In this document: positions 7,335-14,067 of the stretch, one piece after another
Layout: each line of letters opens with the position of its first letter
Position numbering within the stretch: the stretch's first letter is position 1
NCBI GenBank assembly: GCA_002763155.1
Contig: PFCU01000016.1
Location: 716 to 20,831 of the forward strand
Direction of reading: 5' to 3'
DNA: 20,116 nt
DNA from: Candidatus Pacearchaeota archaeon CG10_big_fil_rev_8_21_14_0_10_30_48
GTDB lineage: Archaea; Nanobdellota; Nanobdellia; Pacearchaeales; GW2011-AR1
Translations under genes and position numbers: made by a program
The notes under the pieces: generated by a model
What the model was told of the DNA's origin: nothing
What the model saw: the letters and a program-made list of their open reading frames with translations, nothing else
The model's database searches: none

Positions 7335-7359
7335 GTAGTTATACTACTCAGTTATATAT
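7335..7359 (+). promoter_or_regulatory. Promoter of the PLD gene with adjacent inverted repeat
   Basis: TTATATAT at 7352-7359 is about 30 bases before ATG 7383. Immediately upstream, GTAGTTATACTAC (7335-7347) has 5-base GTAGT/ACTAC arms. An activator or repressor site is possible. Confidence 0.45.
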
Positions 7360-7382
7360 CTACATTTTTGCTATCTTAATAC

Positions 7383-8657
7383 ATGGAGAAAACTGTAATT
7401 AAACAAACGAAGGAAGATAAATCGGTTAAATCAAAAACCGCTCTTATAATGCCTCACTTTGGCGGAGAAAAACATGTTAGGCATAAACTTGAACATCGCT
7501 TTGCTGTAAAAGACGAAGCGTTTCTAAGATGTATGGGGCATATGCTAGGTCCAAGTATTATACCTGGAAACAAAGTTAAAACATTGCAGAATGGCGATCA
7601 AATATTTCCTGCTATGGTTGGATCGATTGAGAGAGCTGAGAAAACTATTTCATTTGAAACATTTGTTTATTGGGCAGGAGATATTGGCCAGAAGTTTTGC
7701 AATGCACTTATCGAGAGATCCAAAGCAGGAGTAAAAGTCCATATAATACTTGATTGGTGGGGCACTCAAAGAATAGATGAAAAATATATAGACTCTATGA
7801 AAACTGCGGGCATAGAAATAGAAAAATATCATCCTTTACGATGGTATAATTTCAATCGAATGAATAATCGTACACATCGTAAATTGCTCATAGTTGATGG
7901 TAAGATAGGTTTTATTGGCGGTGTTGGAATTGCAGATGAGTGGCAGGGAAATGCTGAATCTAAAGATCACTGGCGCGATTCACATTATCAAGTTGAAGGC
8001 CCAGTAGTTGCCCAGATGCAAGCGGCATTTAATGATAATTGGATTAATACACATTCTAAAGTGCTTTTAGGCAACAATTATTTCCCAGAATTAAAACCAA
8101 GAGTAAAGGGTATTATGGCTCAGGTAATTCGAAGCGCCCGTTATTCCAGTGAGAATGTCCGTCTGATGAATTTGCTAGCTATATCTTCAGCTGTTAAAAA
8201 CATTAGATTACAGGCAGCATATTTTGTGCCGGATGAACTCACTATTAAAACTCTTGTGGCTGCGCAAAAACGGGGTGTGAATATTGAAATAATTGTGCCT
8301 GGACCTTACATGGATTCAAAAACCGTACAGAGGGCCAGCCGGTCACTTTGGGGTAGTTTGTTAGATGCAGGAGTTAAGATTTATGAATATCAACCAACTA
8401 TGTATCATTGCAAAGTTCTCATTGTAGATAATCTGGGAGTGTCTGTTGGCTCTACTAATTTTGATGATAGATCTTTCCGATTAAATGATGAGGCAAATCT
8501 AAATATTTATGATGCAGATTTTGCTGCTGAGCAAATAAAGTTTTTTGAGGAAGATAAAAGCAAGTCCCGCCTGGTAACACGAGCAGATTATAGAAAGATG
8601 TCTAAAATTCGCAAGATGTTGGACAAATTAGCAGGAATTTTCCAGAGACAAATGTAA
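7383..8657 (+). CDS. Phospholipase D-superfamily cardiolipin synthase (ClsB-like)
   Basis: The 424-residue protein carries two HxKxxxxD catalytic motifs: His155-Lys157-Asp162, followed by GFIGGVGIADEW, and His332-Lys334-Asp339, followed by SVGSTNFDDRSF. These are typical of bacterial cardiolipin synthases, and the length and lack of N-terminal membrane helices fit the soluble ClsB subgroup. It should join two polar lipids by transphosphatidylation; an archaeal PLD-type synthase acting on ether lipids is known, so the reaction is possible here. Composition differs from the neighbours: 22 of 60 bases are G/C at 7621-7680, against 16 of 60 at 5041-5100, and codons such as CGC, GGC and CTG are more frequent. 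With a tRNA end nearby this suggests recent gene transfer. Confidence 0.86.
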   Translation: MEKTVIKQTKEDKSVKSKTALIMPHFGGEKHVRHKLEHRFAVKDEAFLRCMGHMLGPSIIPGNKVKTLQNGDQIFPAMVGSIERAEKTISFETFVYWAGDIGQKFCNALIERSKAGVKVHIILDWWGTQRIDEKYIDSMKTAGIEIEKYHPLRWYNFNRMNNRTHRKLLIVDGKIGFIGGVGIADEWQGNAESKDHWRDSHYQVEGPVVAQMQAAFNDNWINTHSKVLLGNNYFPELKPRVKGIMAQVIRSARYSSENVRLMNLLAISSAVKNIRLQAAYFVPDELTIKTLVAAQKRGVNIEIIVPGPYMDSKTVQRASRSLWGSLLDAGVKIYEYQPTMYHCKVLIVDNLGVSVGSTNFDDRSFRLNDEANLNIYDADFAAEQIKFFEEDKSKSRLVTRADYRKMSKIRKMLDKLAGIFQRQM

Positions 8658-8680
8658 TTTTATTTATGTAAGAAATTTTA

Positions 8681-8752
8681 TGCCCCCACTGAGAATCGAA
8701 CTCAGGTCATCTCGACCGCAACGAGACATTCTATCCACTAAACTATGAGGGC
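8681..8752 (-). tRNA. tRNA-Arg, anticodon GCG
   Basis: On the - strand the 72 bases fold into a complete cloverleaf. The acceptor stem is GCCCTCA with TGGGGGC (one T-G pair). The D-stem is GTTT/GAAT. The anticodon stem TCTCG/CGAGA encloses the loop TTGCGGT. The T-arm is CTGAG-TTCGATT-CTCAG and the discriminator is A. Anticodon GCG reads CGC and CGU. There is no intron and the CCA is not encoded. Confidence 0.95.
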
Positions 8753-8774
8753 TTAAAGAACACCTAACGGTTTT

Positions 8775-8783
8775 CTTTATAAC
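8775..8783 (-). promoter_or_regulatory. TATA box of tRNA-Arg
   Basis: On the - strand the sequence is GTTATAAAG, about 23-31 bases before the first base of the tRNA at 8752. This is the normal archaeal spacing. Confidence 0.6.
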
Positions 8784-8811
8784 TTTCCCTTGAGATTGCC
8801 TCAAAAGTGTT

Positions 8812-8875
8812 AAACCTCCAGCGGGTTTCTTAGAGTTCCAGCAACCACTACTAACAAACCTCCAGCATGTTTCTT
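8812..8875. repeat. Two 20-base direct repeats upstream of tRNA-Arg
   Basis: AAACCTCCAGCGGGTTTCTT (8812-8831) and AAACCTCCAGCATGTTTCTT (8856-8875) differ at two positions and start 44 bases apart. Each has AAAC/GTTT ends. The second copy continues into TATAACTTTTC, which resembles the TATA region of the tRNA at 8772-8787. The stretch 8753-8930 has no gene that I can see. Confidence 0.6.
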
Positions 8876-8902
8876 TATAACTTTTCTTAACTTAAGACAA
8901 CT

Positions 8903-8910
8903 ATTTAAAA
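8903..8910 (+). promoter_or_regulatory. TATA box of the VTT-domain gene
   Basis: ATTTAAAA is 28 bases before ATG 8931, implying a leaderless transcript. Confidence 0.6.
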
Positions 8911-8930
8911 CTTATTTTACATATTAATTA

Positions 8931-9551
8931 ATGAATAAAGATAAATTAAACGCTTTTTTAGGAATTGTCTTGATAGTTATTTTATTTATTGGTTCATCTT
9001 ATATCGCGCAACATTCTTTGAATTCTATTAACCTTGATGAAACAAATAATTTTATTGGAATGATTATTTATACAATCCTCGTAATTCTATCTATTGTTAT
9101 TGCTCCTGTGAGTGTAATGCCTTTAATTCCATTGGCTTCTAAACTTTGGGGTTGGCCTTTAGCAGGATTGCTTAGTATTATTGGTTGGACAATTGGAGCT
9201 GTCATTGCTTTTCTTTTAGCAAGAAAATATGGGGTTCCATTAGTAGCTAAATTTATTCCGATGAAAAAGATTTACAAATTGGAAAAAATGATTCCTGAAA
9301 CACATTTATTTTTAACCATTGTATTTTTCAGAATGGTTGTTCCCGTCGATGGACTTAGTTATTTTTTAGGATTATTTAGTAAAATATCTTTTAAATCATA
9401 TACTTTAGCGACGATAATTGGAATAACTCCTTTTGCATTTGTCTTTGCATATGCTGGAGGATTAAACATCTATTATCAGCTCGGGGCTTTAGCGATTGCA
9501 TTTTTGGTTTTTATTATTGCAATTTTAATTGGAAATTATCGAAAGAAATAA
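8931..9551 (+). CDS. VTT/SNARE-associated (DedA/TVP38-like) membrane protein
   Basis: The 206-residue protein has an N-terminal helix (about 8-27) and a VTT-type core. The core includes a helix near 41-67 leading to PLASKLWGWPLAGLL, the GWTIGAVIAFLLARKYG segment (85-101) and FFRMVVPVDGLSYFLGL with Arg134, Pro138 and Asp140. A final helix covers about 183-200. The conserved Arg and acidic/Pro residues in re-entrant loops are characteristic of DedA and TVP38 proteins, which move lipids or support membrane homeostasis. A lipid-related role would suit the cardiolipin synthase-like gene upstream, though the two are transcribed separately and the tRNA lies between them. Confidence 0.82.
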   Translation: MNKDKLNAFLGIVLIVILFIGSSYIAQHSLNSINLDETNNFIGMIIYTILVILSIVIAPVSVMPLIPLASKLWGWPLAGLLSIIGWTIGAVIAFLLARKYGVPLVAKFIPMKKIYKLEKMIPETHLFLTIVFFRMVVPVDGLSYFLGLFSKISFKSYTLATIIGITPFAFVFAYAGGLNIYYQLGALAIAFLVFIIAILIGNYRKK

Positions 9552-9555
9552 GATA

Positions 9556-9564
9556 ATTTAAATA
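9556..9564 (+). promoter_or_regulatory. TATA box of pyrD
   Basis: ATTTAAATA is 30 bases before ATG 9586. Confidence 0.6.
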
Positions 9565-9585
9565 GGACATATTTTTTAGAGAAAA

Positions 9586-10665
9586 ATGTATAAGAATATA
9601 TTACGCCCTATATTGTTTAAACTTGATTCAGAGTTTGTTCATAATAGATTTATTTTTCTCGGAAAGTTTCTATCAGCTACAAGACTTTCAAAATTATTAG
9701 GTTTGTTTTTAATTTATAAAAATAAAAAGCTCTCACAGAATATTCTTGGAATAGAATTTGATAATCCTGTTGGTCTTTCTGCTGGTTTTGATAAAAATGC
9801 GGAGTTAACTTCTTTAATGCCCTATATTGGTTTTGGATTTATGGAAGTTGGGAGTATTACTAATAAACCTTGTTTAGGCAATAAAAAACCTCGATTACAC
9901 AGACTCATAAAAGAAAAAGCAATTATTGTTAATTATGGTTTAGCAAATAAAGGTGCAGATAAAATATCTAAAAAAATTAGAGGACGAAATTTTGGAATTC
10001 CTATTGGATTAAGTATTGCGAAGACAAATGATTCTAGTATTAAAGGTGAAGAAAGTGTTAATGATTATTTTGAAAGTTTTGAGAAATTGAAAGGACTTTG
10101 GAATTATATTACTATAAACATCAGTTGTCCTAATACTGGAGATGGGAGGAGTTTTGAAGACCCAAAACTTTTAGAGAACTTGTTAATTAAAATAAAGAAA
10201 ATTAGAGAAAAAGAAATAATCTTTTTGAAAATCTCTCCTGATTTGTCCAAGAGTAAAATTGATAAGATAATTTATTTAGCTAAGAAATATAAAATTAATG
10301 GATTCGTTATTTCTAATCTAACAAAAGATCGAACTGGAATAAAAAAAGACCCTAAATTAAAATACCGAGGAGGAATTAGCGGTCTTCCTACAAGAAAAAA
10401 ATCAAATGAGATGATTAAATATGTATATCAAAAAACAAAGGGAGAGTTTATAATTATAGGAGTTGGGGGGATTTTTAATGGAGCTGATGCTTATGAAAAA
10501 ATAAAGAGCGGAGCGAATCTTGTTCAGTTAATTACTGGAATGATTTATGAAGGACCAACAGTTATTAAAAAAATAAATAAAGAGTTAGTTGAATTATTAG
10601 AGCAAGATGGTTATGATAATATTGGTGAGGCTGTTGGGAAAGGGTTAAAAACTTTTATAGATTAA
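9586..10665 (+). CDS. pyrD: Dihydroorotate dehydrogenase, class 2-like with catalytic-site cysteine
   Basis: The 359-residue flavoprotein oxidises dihydroorotate to orotate in pyrimidine synthesis. The N-terminus (RPILFKLDSEFVHN) is the membrane-associating helix pair of class 2 enzymes. NPVGLSAGFDKNAEL, FMEVGSITNKP, KISPDL, GFVISNLTKDR, GGISGLPTRKKS, IIGVGGI and LVQLITGMIYEGP also follow class 2. The active-site loop is NISCPNTGDGRS: Cys181 stands where class 2 enzymes normally have the catalytic Ser, as in NISSPNT, while Cys is the class 1 base. The electron acceptor is therefore uncertain; a quinone would be expected from the class 2 body. The stop overlaps the stop of the convergent NYN gene by 4 bases. 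Confidence 0.92.
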   Translation: MYKNILRPILFKLDSEFVHNRFIFLGKFLSATRLSKLLGLFLIYKNKKLSQNILGIEFDNPVGLSAGFDKNAELTSLMPYIGFGFMEVGSITNKPCLGNKKPRLHRLIKEKAIIVNYGLANKGADKISKKIRGRNFGIPIGLSIAKTNDSSIKGEESVNDYFESFEKLKGLWNYITINISCPNTGDGRSFEDPKLLENLLIKIKKIREKEIIFLKISPDLSKSKIDKIIYLAKKYKINGFVISNLTKDRTGIKKDPKLKYRGGISGLPTRKKSNEMIKYVYQKTKGEFIIIGVGGIFNGADAYEKIKSGANLVQLITGMIYEGPTVIKKINKELVELLEQDGYDNIGEAVGKGLKTFID

Positions 10666-11210
10666 GAAAAATGTTCTCTTTTTATTTTTATCTTATCTTT
10701 GCAAACTTTCCACAAGTGATTTGAGAGGGAAAGTCCGGATTTTCTTTTTTTGTCTGTAAAATAAGCAAGAATTACATTTATTCCATCATCAGATAAATCT
10801 TTTATGATTGGAACAAAATCAGTATCAGAAGTTAAAACTATTACATCTGAAATCCCTTCTTGTTTAGGAATTCTTGATAAATCAATTGTCAATAAAGTGT
10901 CTACTCCTTTTTGTTGGTAAATGTTATCAATTTTTTGGCATCTTCCTTCTCGTACAATTATTCCAACTTCTTTTAATTTTGAAATAAATTTATCATAATT
11001 TGCTTTTCTTTCATTTTCTTCTTTTGTTGGAATTGAATCTTGATAAGGAGGGGCAGTATAAAAATAAATTTTCTTACATTCTAATCTTTTTGATTTTGCA
11101 AGATTTTTTGCAAATATTTCCATCTTATATTTTAAGGGTTTTCCCATCCCAAAGAATTTAGAAATAAAAGAAAGATAACCTCCATCAATAAATACGATAG
11201 TAAATTTCAT
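10662..11210 (-). CDS. NYN-domain (LabA/DUF88-like) nuclease
   Basis: The 182-residue protein has a PIN-like NYN domain. Acidic residues are at the expected places: Asp9 in FIDGGYL, Asp104 in QKGVDTLLTIDL, and Asp129 and Asp131 in LTSDTDFVPII. In many members the first motif is FIDGxN; here Tyr12 replaces Asn. NYN proteins are predicted or shown to be metal-dependent RNases. The C-terminus is basic (DKKRKSG, KDKIKIKRE), which would suit RNA binding. The gene is convergent with pyrD and overlaps it by 4 bases. A hairpin with a GNRA loop lies shortly before its start codon. Confidence 0.85.
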   Translation of the reverse strand: MKFTIVFIDGGYLSFISKFFGMGKPLKYKMEIFAKNLAKSKRLECKKIYFYTAPPYQDSIPTKEENERKANYDKFISKLKEVGIIVREGRCQKIDNIYQQKGVDTLLTIDLSRIPKQEGISDVIVLTSDTDFVPIIKDLSDDGINVILAYFTDKKRKSGLSLSNHLWKVCKDKIKIKREHFS

Positions 11211-11220
11211 TTGAAAACAT

Positions 11221-11244
11221 CAGGCAACCCTCACGGATCACCTG
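11221..11244 (-). promoter_or_regulatory. RNA hairpin with GUGA tetraloop in the leader of the NYN gene
   Basis: On the - strand CAGGTGATCC, GTGA and GGGTTGCCTG form a 10-bp stem with a GNRA-type loop. Three of the pairs are G-U, which can form only in the - strand RNA. It is G/C-rich in an A/T-rich setting and lies 10 bases before ATG 11210. AATTATAAG (- strand, 11276-11284) could be the TATA box of a transcript that includes it. Confidence 0.45.
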
Positions 11245-11300
11245 GGATTATGTTATTATAACAAAAAAAGAAAGACTTATAATTCTTTCGGTTAATAAAT

Positions 11301-11786
11301 TTAATCTTTCAAGACAACAACATTAGTCATTCCACGTCTTTTTCTTTCAACAATTCCTTTTCCTTCTAATCTATCAATTATTCGTGAGACTTTTGCTTTT
11401 CCAAAATTTGTTTTTTCAATTATATCTGCTTGAAATATTGTTCCTTGCTCTTGAATTAATTTCAAAACTTGTTTATCTTCTTGTCTCAAACCAGAAATAT
11501 CAATATGTTTTTTTATTGTTTTTTCTTTAACCTTTTTTATGATAATTCTTTCTTTTGGTTTTGTAAAGATTAAAACTAAACCGATGATAACTAAAACTCC
11601 GACGATTGCTAAAGCCAAGTAAGTTTGTTGAGTTATTGTATTATACATCGGACATGAATCTCCGTGACCTACTGCTGTGCAACTCGCTCCGACGATATCT
11701 TGTAATGCACTATTGAAAATGAAAATTATTGCTATTAAAATTATCGCAATTCCGATGATTAAATATCCGACATTTTTGTTTTCCAT
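11301..11786 (-). CDS. Membrane-anchored winged-helix (MarR-like) regulator
   Basis: The 161-residue protein has two membrane helices (about 7-25 and 57-75). They flank a short loop outside the membrane with Cys36 and Cys45, and the C-terminal cytoplasmic part is a winged helix (about 98-160). The sequence EDKQVLKLIQEQGTIFQADI, then KAKVSRIIDRLEGKGIVERK, is a MarR-type DNA-binding domain, with the recognition helix around 130-141. The design suggests a one-component sensor: the Cys pair outside the membrane could sense metal or redox state and the wing bind DNA. It is divergent from the metal operon starting at 11896. The 109-base gap between them contains an 18-bp perfect palindrome, its likely target. 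Neither the signal nor the target is proven. Confidence 0.8.
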   Translation of the reverse strand: MENKNVGYLIIGIAIILIAIIFIFNSALQDIVGASCTAVGHGDSCPMYNTITQQTYLALAIVGVLVIIGLVLIFTKPKERIIIKKVKEKTIKKHIDISGLRQEDKQVLKLIQEQGTIFQADIIEKTNFGKAKVSRIIDRLEGKGIVERKRRGMTNVVVLKD

Positions 11787-11842
11787 TTAATAAAATAGAA
11801 AAGATGGTTTAAGAATGTTACTAAAATTGAATAGAAAACTAC

Positions 11843-11860
11843 TGTGAAACTAGTTTCACA
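11843..11860. promoter_or_regulatory. 18-bp perfect palindrome, operator candidate
   Basis: TGTGAAACTAGTTTCACA equals its reverse complement. It lies 35 bases before ATG 11896 and 57 bases before the divergent regulator gene, just upstream of the weak TATA-like CTTAAGTAA (about 11867-11875). The position suits an activator or a repressor of the metal operon. Confidence 0.6.
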
Positions 11861-11895
11861 AAAGCGCTTAAGTAAAAAGGTTTCTTAGAAAAGAC

Positions 11896-12627
11896 ATGAG
11901 AAAGGAAAATCAAGATGAAAAAATGAAAGGTGATGAAAAATCTCCAATCAAACATCAAAAACATTTGAAAGGAGGGGAAAAGACCAACACTGAATTTTAT
12001 ATTCAGCTTGTTATAATTGGTGTTTTAGCGATATTGCTTGTATTTAATATTGGAAAGTTATCTATTAAAGGAAATGTGGTTGCTACAGGAAATGCAGTTG
12101 CTACAGGAATTGGAACTGTTTCAGCTTCAGATATAATTCCTACAGGCGTTCCAGAAGTTTATGGGAAATCTTTAGGAGTTAATTATAATGATGTATCTCC
12201 AAATGATGCAAGACTTGCTGACACAACTATTAAGAAATTGAGCCAGTATGAAGATATAAAACTTAATGATGCACAAATGACTCGTTATATAAATATAGCA
12301 GGAAGTATTTCATGTGAATATTGTTGCGGGGCTGATTCAATCATCTTTGGAAATGGTGAAAGAGCTTGCGGTTGTGCTCATAGTTACGCTATGAGGGGAT
12401 TAGGTAAATACTTGATAACCGAATATCCAAATATGAGTGATGATGAAATTTTGTCAGAGCTTGGAAAATGGAAAGTATTATTCTTTCCAGGAATCCATGA
12501 ACAAAAGGCTCAAGTTTTAGAAAGTCAAGGGATTGATTCAAAGAACTACATTAATTTAGCGAGCAATAAATATCGTGGAATTGAACAAGGCAAATCAAGC
12601 GGTGGAGCAATGGTTGGAGGATGCTAA
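11896..12627 (+). CDS. Cys-rich membrane-anchored protein with CEYCCGA and ACGCAHS motifs and MVGGC tail
   Basis: The 243-residue protein begins with a charged cytoplasmic segment, followed by one membrane helix (about 36-54) and an external domain. Within that domain Cys140-x2-Cys143-Cys144 (SCEYCCGA) is followed by Cys158-x-Cys160-x-His162 and Met166 (ACGCAHSYAM). This is a probable metal-binding or redox site. A segment KWKVLFFPGI comes later. The last residues are SSGGAMVGGC with Cys243 as the final residue. An 18-base tandem DNA repeat (copies of GTTGCTACAGGAA at 12079 and 12097) encodes NVVATG/NAVATG next to the helix. I do not recognise a named family with certainty. Its stop overlaps the next start (TAATG at 12625-12629). 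Confidence 0.82.
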   Translation: MRKENQDEKMKGDEKSPIKHQKHLKGGEKTNTEFYIQLVIIGVLAILLVFNIGKLSIKGNVVATGNAVATGIGTVSASDIIPTGVPEVYGKSLGVNYNDVSPNDARLADTTIKKLSQYEDIKLNDAQMTRYINIAGSISCEYCCGADSIIFGNGERACGCAHSYAMRGLGKYLITEYPNMSDDEILSELGKWKVLFFPGIHEQKAQVLESQGIDSKNYINLASNKYRGIEQGKSSGGAMVGGC

Positions 12628-12848
12628 TGAGAAAACTTAATTTCTTTTTATTTGCTCTGGCATCTTTTTTCCCTTTTGTTTCAGCTTGCGGGGCTGAACA
12701 TGAAGAGATTGTGGGAGATAATTTAATGGGTTTTAATCTCATAGGTGGCGGAATTGTTGGAGGATTGATTCAAATTTTAATAATCGTAGTGCTTGGTCTA
12801 ATGATAGCACTCGTGATAAAAAATCTAAATAATAAGGAGGTTAAATAA
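12627..12848 (+). CDS. Small membrane protein with signal/lipobox-like VSAC
   Basis: The start at ATG 12627 is preferred over 12621, because it gives a one-base TAATG overlap and has GGAGG at 12615-12619 in front. The 73-residue product has an N-terminal hydrophobic stretch ending in FVSAC (Cys21), which may be a signal peptide with lipobox, followed by the acidic His-containing CGAEHEE. A second membrane helix, rich in Gly at its beginning (IGGGIVGGLIQILIIVVLGL), runs about 39-64. It ends in a short basic tail. No family is recognised. The operon position suggests a partner of the two MVGGC-tailed proteins on either side. Confidence 0.7.
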   Translation: MRKLNFFLFALASFFPFVSACGAEHEEIVGDNLMGFNLIGGGIVGGLIQILIIVVLGLMIALVIKNLNNKEVK

Positions 12849-13015
12849 TGGAAATAAAAAAAAGCACACTTTTATGGGGCGTAATTGCAATAATGTTTGT
12901 GGCAGTATTATATCTAACATTTGAAGTAGCTACTACTGGAACTGTTTCAGCAACTGCACAATCGGCTACAACTGTTGCACAAAGTGCGTCTTCAGGAATG
13001 GTTGGCGGATGCTAA
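12848..13015 (+). CDS. 55-residue membrane peptide with MVGGC tail
   Basis: The frame from ATG 12848 to TAA 13013-13015 starts MEIKKSTLLWGVIAIMFVAV, a single N-terminal helix (about 7-26). A Thr/Ala/Ser/Gln-rich linker (TTGTVSATAQSATTVAQSAS) follows, and the protein ends SSGMVGGC with Cys55 as its only cysteine and last residue. The end is nearly the same as that of the protein encoded at 11896 (SSGGAMVGGC), and the GTVSA word near the helix is also shared. A strong GGAGG (12836-12840) and a TAATG overlap with the preceding gene make translation convincing. Probable role: an exported, tethered carrier of a terminal thiol. This is inference. Confidence 0.78.
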   Translation: MEIKKSTLLWGVIAIMFVAVLYLTFEVATTGTVSATAQSATTVAQSASSGMVGGC

Positions 13016-13036
13016 TTAATCCAATATATAAATAAA

Positions 13037-13546
13037 ATGGAAGATTGTTGTAAAAATAATAGTATTAAAATTAATAATAAATATTTTTGGATAATGGGAA
13101 TTGTAATTTTATTGGGAACTGTTAGTTATTTTATTATAGGAAGTAGTTCAAGTGTAGAAGCGTTGCAAAATTTTGATGGAGATGTAATTATTTACAAATC
13201 CGGAAGTTGTGGATGTTGTGGTGTTTGGACTCAATATTTTAATGGAAAAACAAAACTGGATACAAAAATTGTAACTCAAAATGATATTTCAGATGTTAAA
13301 ACAAATTTAGGCATTCCAAAAGAATTAGAAAGTTGTCATACCATGAAAATTGGAGATTATTTTGTTGAAGGACATATTCCTGTTGAAGCCATTAATAAAT
13401 TAATTGAAGAACAACCAGATATTGCTGGGATTGCGATGCCCGGAATGCCTAATGGGAGTCCTGGAATGCCTGGAACTAAAAATGGAGATTTTATTATTTA
13501 CTCTGTAAACCACGACGGCAGTTATCAAGAATTTATGAGGATATAA
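13037..13546 (+). CDS. DUF411 (CopG-like) copper-associated protein
   Basis: The 169-residue protein has a membrane helix (about 17-35) and an external DUF411 domain. It contains the family motif YKSGSCGCCGVW (Cys58, Cys60, Cys61), ESCHT (Cys100-His101) and EGHIPVEAI, then the end signature IAMPGMPNGSPGM. The family has a thioredoxin-like fold, and the CopG protein of bacterial copper operons binds a cysteine-bridged copper cluster through these residues. A second cysteine pair, Cys4-Cys5, lies before the helix on the cytoplasmic side. The gene is 21 bases behind the MVGGC peptide gene and probably in the same operon. It is the clearest sign that this operon handles copper or a similar soft metal. 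Confidence 0.88.
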   Translation: MEDCCKNNSIKINNKYFWIMGIVILLGTVSYFIIGSSSSVEALQNFDGDVIIYKSGSCGCCGVWTQYFNGKTKLDTKIVTQNDISDVKTNLGIPKELESCHTMKIGDYFVEGHIPVEAINKLIEEQPDIAGIAMPGMPNGSPGMPGTKNGDFIIYSVNHDGSYQEFMRI

Positions 13547-13547
13547 T

Positions 13548-14066
13548 ATGGTTTATAAAAAAATTTTTTTAATTTTTGTTTTTTTAATTTTTTTAATTAA
13601 TTTTGTTAGTGCCCATTGTCCATTGTGCACAATTGGGGCTGGAGTGGCCGCTGGAGCGGCGGTTTATCTCGGCGTTAGTAAAATTATAGTTGCATTATTT
13701 ATTGGAGCTTTTGCTGTTTCAATAGGTTGGTGGTTCGGAAATATTATAAAGAAAAGATATATTCCTTTTCAAAAAACCAGTTTAATTGTTGGAAGTTTTT
13801 TACTAACAGTTATTCCATTAATGCCTCTTTTTAATGTTATTGGGCCACTTTATCTTCCATTTATTGGAGAATATGGGAAAACTTATGCAATTAATTATGC
13901 ATTAATTGGAAGTATTTTTGGAGGATTAGTTGTTACTTCAACTCCTTCAATTAGTCAAAGAATAACTAAATTACGTAAGGGAAAAATGGTTCCATTTCAA
14001 GGAATTATTCTTACTTTTATATTATTATTAATAATTGCTTTGATAATTCAATTTACAATAGTTTAA
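13548..14066 (+). CDS. Multi-helix membrane protein with HCPLCTIGAG motif
   Basis: The 172-residue protein starts with a signal-like helix ending in NFVSAHCPLCTIGAG, placing His23, Cys24 and Cys27 at the outer face directly after cleavage or at the helix end. Four further hydrophobic segments follow (about 36-63, 78-98, 110-131, 152-171) with the basic loop KLRKGK near 140-147. The CPLC pair could form a disulfide or hold a metal. Members with this HCPLC start occur in archaea and candidate-phylum bacteria as uncharacterised membrane proteins. It begins two bases after the DUF411 stop and is one base away from the next gene, so co-expression is very likely. Confidence 0.78.
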   Translation: MVYKKIFLIFVFLIFLINFVSAHCPLCTIGAGVAAGAAVYLGVSKIIVALFIGAFAVSIGWWFGNIIKKRYIPFQKTSLIVGSFLLTVIPLMPLFNVIGPLYLPFIGEYGKTYAINYALIGSIFGGLVVTSTPSISQRITKLRKGKMVPFQGIILTFILLLIIALIIQFTIV

Positions 14067-14067
14067 C

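Noticed and set aside
8812..8875. CRISPR-like array
   Set aside because: Only two 20-base units with one 24-base interval, no cas genes nearby, and the flanks resemble a promoter duplication.
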